Part shown: piece by piece, positions 14,916-18,329 of the stretch
How the letters are laid out: each line of letters opens with the position of its first letter
Numbering within the stretch: position 1 is the first letter of the stretch
From: JAKQHY01 sp034429475
GTDB taxonomy: Bacteria > Chloroflexota > Anaerolineae > B4-G1 > SLSP01
Assembly: GCA_034429475.1 (NCBI GenBank)
Contig: DAOUGD010000292.1
Location: 1 to 18,329, forward strand
Reading direction: 5' to 3'
Length of the DNA stretch: 18,329 nucleotides
Notes under the pieces: model-generated
The model's database searches: none
What the model was told of the DNA's origin: nothing
What the model saw: the letters and a program-made list of their open reading frames with translations, nothing else
Program-made: the position numbers and the translations under genes

Positions 14916-16784
14916 ATGTCATTCCCCGAACGCATCGGCAAATACGAAATCCTCGCTGAAATTGGCTACGGCGGTTTCGCGGCAGTCTACCGGGCGCATG
15001 ACCCGGTCGGCAACCGCACCGTCGCCCTCAAAGTGATGCACCCTTATTGGCAGACTGACGCCGCCTTTGTTCGACGTTTCCGCCGCGAGGGGTTTGAAAT
15101 GTCCCGCTTGCACCACCCCAATATCGTGACGATCTACGAGTCGGGGGAACTGGATCAGTGTTTGTACATTGCCATGGAATACCTGCCGGGGCACACTTTA
15201 AATGATGTGCTGAAATCCGAGCCGCACCTCTCCCTGGAGCGCACCGTCAGCATTTTGGAACCCGTGGCTTCCGCGTTGGATTACGCACACCGGCAGGGCG
15301 TTATTCATCGGGACATCAAGCCGGCGAATGTACTTCTCGACGAATCGAACGACCAGTTGCATGTGACGCTGCTGGACTTCGGGCTGGTCAAAGCGTTGGC
15401 CGGCAGCTCCGCGCTGACCTCACAGGGCATGTTGGTCGGCTCCCCGGAATACATGGCCCCGGAACAGGCGAACCTGGAGGCGCGGCGCGACGTAGGGGCA
15501 GCGGCGGATCGCTACTCGCTGGGAATTCTGGCGTACCGGATGTTGGCGGGACGTGTGCCATTCCCCGGCAATACCCCGGCCACGCTCAACGCGCACGAGC
15601 ACAAACCGGTTCCCCATCCCCAGGAGTTTCGCCCCGATTTGCCCGACGAAGTCGCCGACGCCCTGCTCAAAATGCTGGCCAAGAATCCCGCCGACCGTTT
15701 TCCGACGGCGAGCGCCTTTGTGGCTCAACTGCGGGTGGCTGCAGACGCTCAGGTCAATGAGCAGGAACGCGGGGCGCAGTTGACGACCTTGTACGCGCGC
15801 CTGGATGCGGCCGCCCGCGACCATCAGTGGCGCGAAGTCTTGGGGCTGGCCGGGGAAATCCAGGCGATTGACCGCCATTACCGGGATGTACAGACGCGGA
15901 TCGCCGGAGCACAGCACGCCCTGGGGATGCAGTCGGCGGCGGCCCGGCAGCGCACGCGGTGGCTGCGCGGTCTGGGTGTGGCGGGCGCGCTCCTCCTCCT
16001 GGTAGGATTGCTCTGGGCCTGGCATCGGTTTGCCGTGCCGTCCGCGCCGCCGCGCAATGCCGCCGCCGGGCAGACCTGGACGCGTCCCACCGACAGCATG
16101 ACGTTGGTCTACGTCCCGCCCGGCACATTTCTGATGGGTGCCGCCGATGGCGATTCGGACGAGCGTCCCGTCCACTCGGTAGCGCTCTCCGGCTTCTGGC
16201 TGGATCGCACGGAAGTGACCGAGTCGCAGTACGCGCTGTGCGTGGCCGCCGGCAAGTGTGAGACGCCGCTGACGCCCGCGGCCGGGTCAGACTATCCGGT
16301 GGTGGGCATTGCCTGGGAGGATGCGGCCGCTTACTGCGCCTGGGCCGGTGGGCGCTTGCCCACCGAGGCCGAATGGGAGTATGCCTATCGCGGCGCGACG
16401 GCCCGACTCTACCCCTGGGGCGACATTTTTGACCCGGCCCGCGTCAATTTCTGCGACGTTCATTGCCCTGAAGCCTGGTCTGCATCCGCTCAGGACGACG
16501 GCTATGCCGGGGCGGCGCCCGTGGCTACCTTTGTGGAAGGTGCCAGTTGGTGTGGCGCGCTTAACCTGGCCGGCAACGCCTGGGAGTGGGTGGCAGATTG
16601 GTATGGCGCCGGCGCCTACGCGACGGCTGAGACGCAAAATCCTACCGGCCCGGCGAGCGGGGTCGAGCGGGTACTGCGCGGCGGCTCGTGGAGCAGCCCC
16701 TCTTACAACGTGCGCGGCAGTTATCGTTTCTCCGCGCCCCCCGGACAGAGCGAGCCGACCTGGGGCTTCCGCTGCGCGCAGTGA
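14916..16784 (+). CDS. Transmembrane Ser/Thr kinase with FGE/SUMF1-like domain
   Basis: A 622-aa PknB-type kinase fused to a formylglycine-generating-enzyme-like domain. The kinase domain (about 9-270) has the Gly loop IGYGGFAAVY, K39, E58, HRD 131-133 with KPAN, DFG 154-156 and APE 181-183, so it should be active. A helical linker is followed by one membrane helix (about 352-370). The C-terminal domain (about 393-622) shows MTLVYVPPGTFLMG, GGRLPTEAEWEYAYRG, LYPWGD, NLAGNAWEWVADWYG, RVLRGGSW and GFRCA. The cysteine pair of true FGE (CHxSYC context) reads SSPSYN, so cofactor-dependent Cys oxidation is not expected; the domain is probably an external ligand- or protein-binding sensor. The domain has other cysteines that could form disulfides outside the cell. 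The ATG at 14916 has no clear SD. The kinase substrate is unknown. Confidence 0.92.
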   Translation: MSFPERIGKYEILAEIGYGGFAAVYRAHDPVGNRTVALKVMHPYWQTDAAFVRRFRREGFEMSRLHHPNIVTIYESGELDQCLYIAMEYLPGHTLNDVLKSEPHLSLERTVSILEPVASALDYAHRQGVIHRDIKPANVLLDESNDQLHVTLLDFGLVKALAGSSALTSQGMLVGSPEYMAPEQANLEARRDVGAAADRYSLGILAYRMLAGRVPFPGNTPATLNAHEHKPVPHPQEFRPDLPDEVADALLKMLAKNPADRFPTASAFVAQLRVAADAQVNEQERGAQLTTLYARLDAAARDHQWREVLGLAGEIQAIDRHYRDVQTRIAGAQHALGMQSAAARQRTRWLRGLGVAGALLLLVGLLWAWHRFAVPSAPPRNAAAGQTWTRPTDSMTLVYVPPGTFLMGAADGDSDERPVHSVALSGFWLDRTEVTESQYALCVAAGKCETPLTPAAGSDYPVVGIAWEDAAAYCAWAGGRLPTEAEWEYAYRGATARLYPWGDIFDPARVNFCDVHCPEAWSASAQDDGYAGAAPVATFVEGASWCGALNLAGNAWEWVADWYGAGAYATAETQNPTGPASGVERVLRGGSWSSPSYNVRGSYRFSAPPGQSEPTWGFRCAQ

Positions 16785-16795
16785 TGTCAAAACTT

Positions 16796-16828
16796 TTATG
16801 AATGTCGGACACAATCCGACATTCATAA
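16796..16828 (+). terminator. Hairpin after the Ser/Thr kinase gene
   Basis: A 14-bp perfect stem, TTATGAATGTCGGA / TCCGACATTCATAA, with a 5-nt loop (CACAA), 11 nt after the stop codon. The downstream sequence CGTTTCCC has only a weak T-run, so it may be a stability hairpin or a weak terminator. Confidence 0.55.
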
Positions 16829-16844
16829 CGTTTCCCTAAACAAA

Positions 16845-16879
16845 GAAAACGGGCGATGCTGTTGTCAGCATCGCCCGTT
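16845..16879 (-). terminator. Intrinsic terminator of infC-rpmI-rplT
   Basis: A 14-bp perfect stem, AACGGGCGATGCTG / CAGCATCGCCCGTT, with a 4-nt loop. On the minus strand it is followed by TTCTTTG, which with the last bases of the stem makes TTTTCTTTG. It lies 20 nt beyond the rplT stop codon. Confidence 0.85.
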
Positions 16880-16899
16880 GCGTTACACTTAAGACAAAC

Positions 16900-17247
16900 T
16901 CACGCCTGGAGCGCGGTTTCAACCAGTTTGCCAAAGGCGCGCGGGTCATTCACGGCCAAATCGGCCAGCATCTTCCGGTCAATTTGAATGTTGGCTTGCT
17001 TCAGCGCGTGAATTAAACGGCTGTAGGATGTGCCTTGGGGCCGGACGGCGGCGTTGATGCGGACGATCCACAGCCGGCGCATATCGCGTTTCCGCGCGCG
17101 GCGGTCGCGATAGGCGTAGTGCATGGCCTTCATCCAGGCTTCATTCGCTCGCCGGAACAACTTGCGGCGCGTCCCATAATACCCTTTGGTTTGGCTGACG
17201 ATTTTCTTATGGCGACGGCGTGTTACAATACCGGTTTTGACTCTCAC
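16900..17247 (-). CDS. rplT: 50S ribosomal protein L20
   Basis: A 115-aa basic protein that binds 23S rRNA early in large-subunit assembly. The sequence is canonical: KTGIVTRRRHKKIVSQTKGYYG, FRRANEAWMKAMHYAYRDRRARKRDMRRLWIVRINAA, and a C-terminal globular domain (SRLIHALKQANIQIDRKMLADLAVNDP). The start is GTG with GAGGTG 5 nt upstream. It follows rpmI by 18 nt and is the last gene of the operon. In several bacteria L20 represses its own operon by binding a leader or intergenic structure; none was recognised in the short spacers here. Confidence 0.97.
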   Translation of the reverse strand: MRVKTGIVTRRRHKKIVSQTKGYYGTRRKLFRRANEAWMKAMHYAYRDRRARKRDMRRLWIVRINAAVRPQGTSYSRLIHALKQANIQIDRKMLADLAVNDPRAFGKLVETALQA

Positions 17248-17265
17248 AATTTCACCTCAATCTTC

Positions 17266-17484
17266 TTAAGACTTTTGTTTCAGATAGGGCGCCAGGCGTT
17301 TAATGCGGCGGATGGTGCCCTTGTGTTCAACCACAAACATTTCGTCGAACATCGCCTTGATCCGACGCGGCTTGCGGCGCCGGAAGTGGCTCTTGCCCAA
17401 CTTGGTGCGCATCAACTTCCCCTTACCACCCTGGGACAAGCGAAAGCGCTTGGACGTGGACTTATGCGTCTTCAACTTTGGCAC
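17266..17484 (-). CDS. rpmI: 50S ribosomal protein L35
   Basis: A 72-aa very basic protein of the large ribosomal subunit. It opens with the conserved PKLKTHKSTSKRF and has the GKSHFRRRKPRRIK core. Slightly longer than the usual 64-66 aa, with a C-terminal extension (EHKGTIRRIKRLAPYLKQKS). The start is GTG with GGAGGAA about 6 nt upstream. It lies 18 nt after infC and 18 nt before rplT. Confidence 0.95.
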   Translation of the reverse strand: MPKLKTHKSTSKRFRLSQGGKGKLMRTKLGKSHFRRRKPRRIKAMFDEMFVVEHKGTIRRIKRLAPYLKQKS

Positions 17485-17502
17485 AGTAAATTCCTCCTAC
17501 AG

Positions 17503-18021
17503 CTACTTTTTCTTTTTAGGCGCTAACACCATTAACATCGTTCGGCCATCCAACAAGGGGGCCTGCTCAATCATCGCTACATCTGCAAGCTCATCGGCAA
17601 TGTCTTGAAGCTGCTTCATGGCGACCTCTGGATACGTGATTTCCCGTCCCCGAAAGCGGATTCGCACCTTGACTTTGTTTCCCTCTTCGAGCCAACCCCG
17701 CGCGTTCTTGACCTTGAACAACGTGTGATGATCGTTGGTCTTGGGGCGCAGTTGAATCTCTTTTACCTCGATCTGTTTCTGCGCTTTGCGAGCTTCGCGC
17801 TCTTTCTTGGCCTGTTCATATTGGAATTTACCAAAATCCAGGATCCGTGTGACCGGCGGTTCGGAGTTAGGAGCAACTTCGACGAGATCTAACCCGGCTT
17901 GCCTAGCAAGCTGCAAGGCTTCTTCGATGGGTAAGACCCCGTGATTGTTTCCTTCGGCGTCAATGACGCGCACCTCGCGCACGCGAATTTTCTCGTTGAT
18001 GCGATATTTCGGCTTACTGAT
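17503..18021 (-). CDS. infC: Translation initiation factor IF-3, probable AUC start
   Basis: IF-3 binds the 30S subunit, checks start codon and initiator tRNA, and prevents subunit joining. The family pattern is complete: YRINEKIR, VRVIDAEGNNHGVLPIEEAL, DLVEVAPNSEPPVTRILDFGKFQYEQAKKE, KEIQLRPKTNDHHTLFKVKNARGWLEEGNKVKVRIRFRGRE and the C-terminal domain. The first ordinary start in frame is a GTG at 17982, which would remove the conserved YRINEKIR. The frame continues upstream through ATC at 18021, preceded 5 nt by AAGGGGG, and is closed by TAG six codons further up with no ATG, GTG or TTG between. I therefore take ATC as the start (172 aa). E. coli infC uses AUU, by which IF-3 controls its own synthesis, so the same control is likely here. 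Confidence 0.93.
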   Translation of the reverse strand: MSKPKYRINEKIRVREVRVIDAEGNNHGVLPIEEALQLARQAGLDLVEVAPNSEPPVTRILDFGKFQYEQAKKEREARKAQKQIEVKEIQLRPKTNDHHTLFKVKNARGWLEEGNKVKVRIRFRGREITYPEVAMKQLQDIADELADVAMIEQAPLLDGRTMLMVLAPKKKK

Positions 18022-18033
18022 AGCGACCCCCTT
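18022..18033 (-). promoter_or_regulatory. Ribosome binding site that fixes the infC start
   Basis: Minus-strand AAGGGGG (18027-18033) ends 5 nt before ATC 18019-18021. No other start codon is in range in this frame. Confidence 0.75.
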
Positions 18034-18075
18034 GTCTGGCTAAATGCTGTATGATGCTGGCATGAACATCTGAAC

Positions 18076-18103
18076 ATCATAACATGAAAGTGCTTTCTGT
18101 CAA
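18076..18103 (-). promoter_or_regulatory. infC-rpmI-rplT promoter
   Basis: Minus strand: perfect -35 TTGACA (18098-18103), a 16-bp spacer and TATGAT (18076-18081) preceded by TGT, an extended -10. The start would be near 18069, about 48 nt before the ATC codon. Confidence 0.75.
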
Positions 18104-18111
18104 ACTGTTTC

Positions 18112-18167
18112 AACGGATTCAACGGATGGAACGGATAGGAAACCCGTTCAAATCCGTTGAATCCGTT
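18112..18167. repeat. Long palindrome built of CGGAT units upstream of infC
   Basis: Perfect 16-bp arms AACGGATTCAACGGAT / ATCCGTTGAATCCGTT. Inside them a second stem, GAACGG / CCGTTC (18129-18134 and 18144-18149), closes on a 9-nt loop, giving 22 bp with one small internal loop. Units of ACGGAT repeat along the left arm. It sits 12 nt beyond the stop of the upstream gene and just before the infC -35 box. No T-run follows on the minus strand. Confidence 0.8.
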
Positions 18168-18179
18168 CGGCCCTGCATC

Positions 18180-18329
18180 TTATGGGGTCGGGGTGGAAGA
18201 TTCTGCGGGAGTGGGATGCGGCTCCGGGGTGTTGGTGGGGAGTTCGGGCGTTTCGGTGGGTAATTCTGGGGTAGCGGTGGGAATCTCCGGCGTCATGGTG
18301 GGGAGTTCCGGCGTGATAGTGGGGGAGGG
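18180..18329 (-). CDS. 3' end of a gene encoding TPELPT heptapeptide repeats (partial)
   Basis: The last 49 codons of a minus-strand gene, ending at TAA 18180-18182 and running off the window. The DNA holds four 21-nt repeats (18232-18315) that translate to ITPELPT, MTPEIPT, ATPELPT and ETPELPT, followed by a TP-rich tail. Synonymous differences between units alongside a conserved heptapeptide support real coding. Such Thr/Pro-rich tracts are usually extended linkers or stalks of exported proteins; the function of the whole protein cannot be seen. It would be transcribed toward infC. Confidence 0.75.
   Translation of the reverse strand, partial: PSPTITPELPTMTPEIPTATPELPTETPELPTNTPEPHPTPAESSTPTP

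Noticed and set aside
15420..16175. A 251-codon minus-strand open frame within the Ser/Thr kinase
   Set aside because: Overlaps kinase and linker regions with conserved motifs in the sense frame; no ribosome site.
18232..18329. The 21-nt tandem repeats as a CRISPR or non-coding satellite
   Set aside because: There are no spacers, and the units translate to a conserved heptapeptide in one open frame, so coding is the better explanation.

Overview
The window looks like a chromosomal segment of a GC-rich bacterium, most likely a member of the Chloroflexota (Anaerolineae/Caldilineae-like). This rests on gene style rather than on a marker match: tandem GAF-domain histidine kinases carrying an HFKNPxLPLTRSEMALPL motif, a long SecA with extra segments, a Ser/Thr kinase fused to a sulfatase-modifying-factor (FGE) domain, a TP-rich repeat protein, and roadblock/LC7, V4R and KaiC-like proteins more familiar from archaea and deep-branching bacteria. 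No mobile element, CRISPR array, tRNA or rRNA was seen.

Layout. (1) 1-1979, minus strand: a three-gene operon, roadblock/LC7 protein > V4R-domain protein > response regulator with a degenerate GGDEF-like output domain, with a good sigma70-type promoter at 2047-2075 and a hairpin at the window edge. (2) 2320-7652, plus strand: a phosphorelay cluster of a REC-GAF-GAF-histidine kinase, a stand-alone receiver, and a GAF-GAF-histidine kinase-REC. The two kinases have mirrored architectures. The cluster ends at a strong bidirectional terminator. (3) 7662-13942, minus strand: secA, then a winged-helix protein, a KaiC-like RecA-fold ATPase, two small three-helix membrane proteins and adenosine deaminase, all closely spaced and probably co-transcribed at least in part. 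(4) 13943-14383: an intergenic region with the secA promoter, a C7/G7 palindrome, and a possible 33-codon ORF with a strong ribosome binding site. (5) 14384-16784, plus strand: a small tail-anchored repeat protein and a transmembrane Ser/Thr kinase with an extracellular FGE-like domain lacking the catalytic cysteines. (6) 16845-18103, minus strand: the classical infC-rpmI-rplT operon. infC appears to start at a non-canonical AUC codon, and the operon has its own promoter and terminator. (7) 18112-18329: a long palindrome and the 3' end of a gene encoding xTPELPT heptapeptide repeats.

How it fits together: the first 7.5 kb is a signalling island of two divergent transcription units, and the KaiC-like unit next to it has the parts of a second signalling module (DNA-binding-like protein, ATPase, membrane partners). 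Housekeeping genes (secA, infC-rpmI-rplT, add) surround these. That the two signalling units work together is inference. Several starts were moved from the longest possible reading frame on the basis of Shine-Dalgarno (SD) sites, promoters and family alignment.
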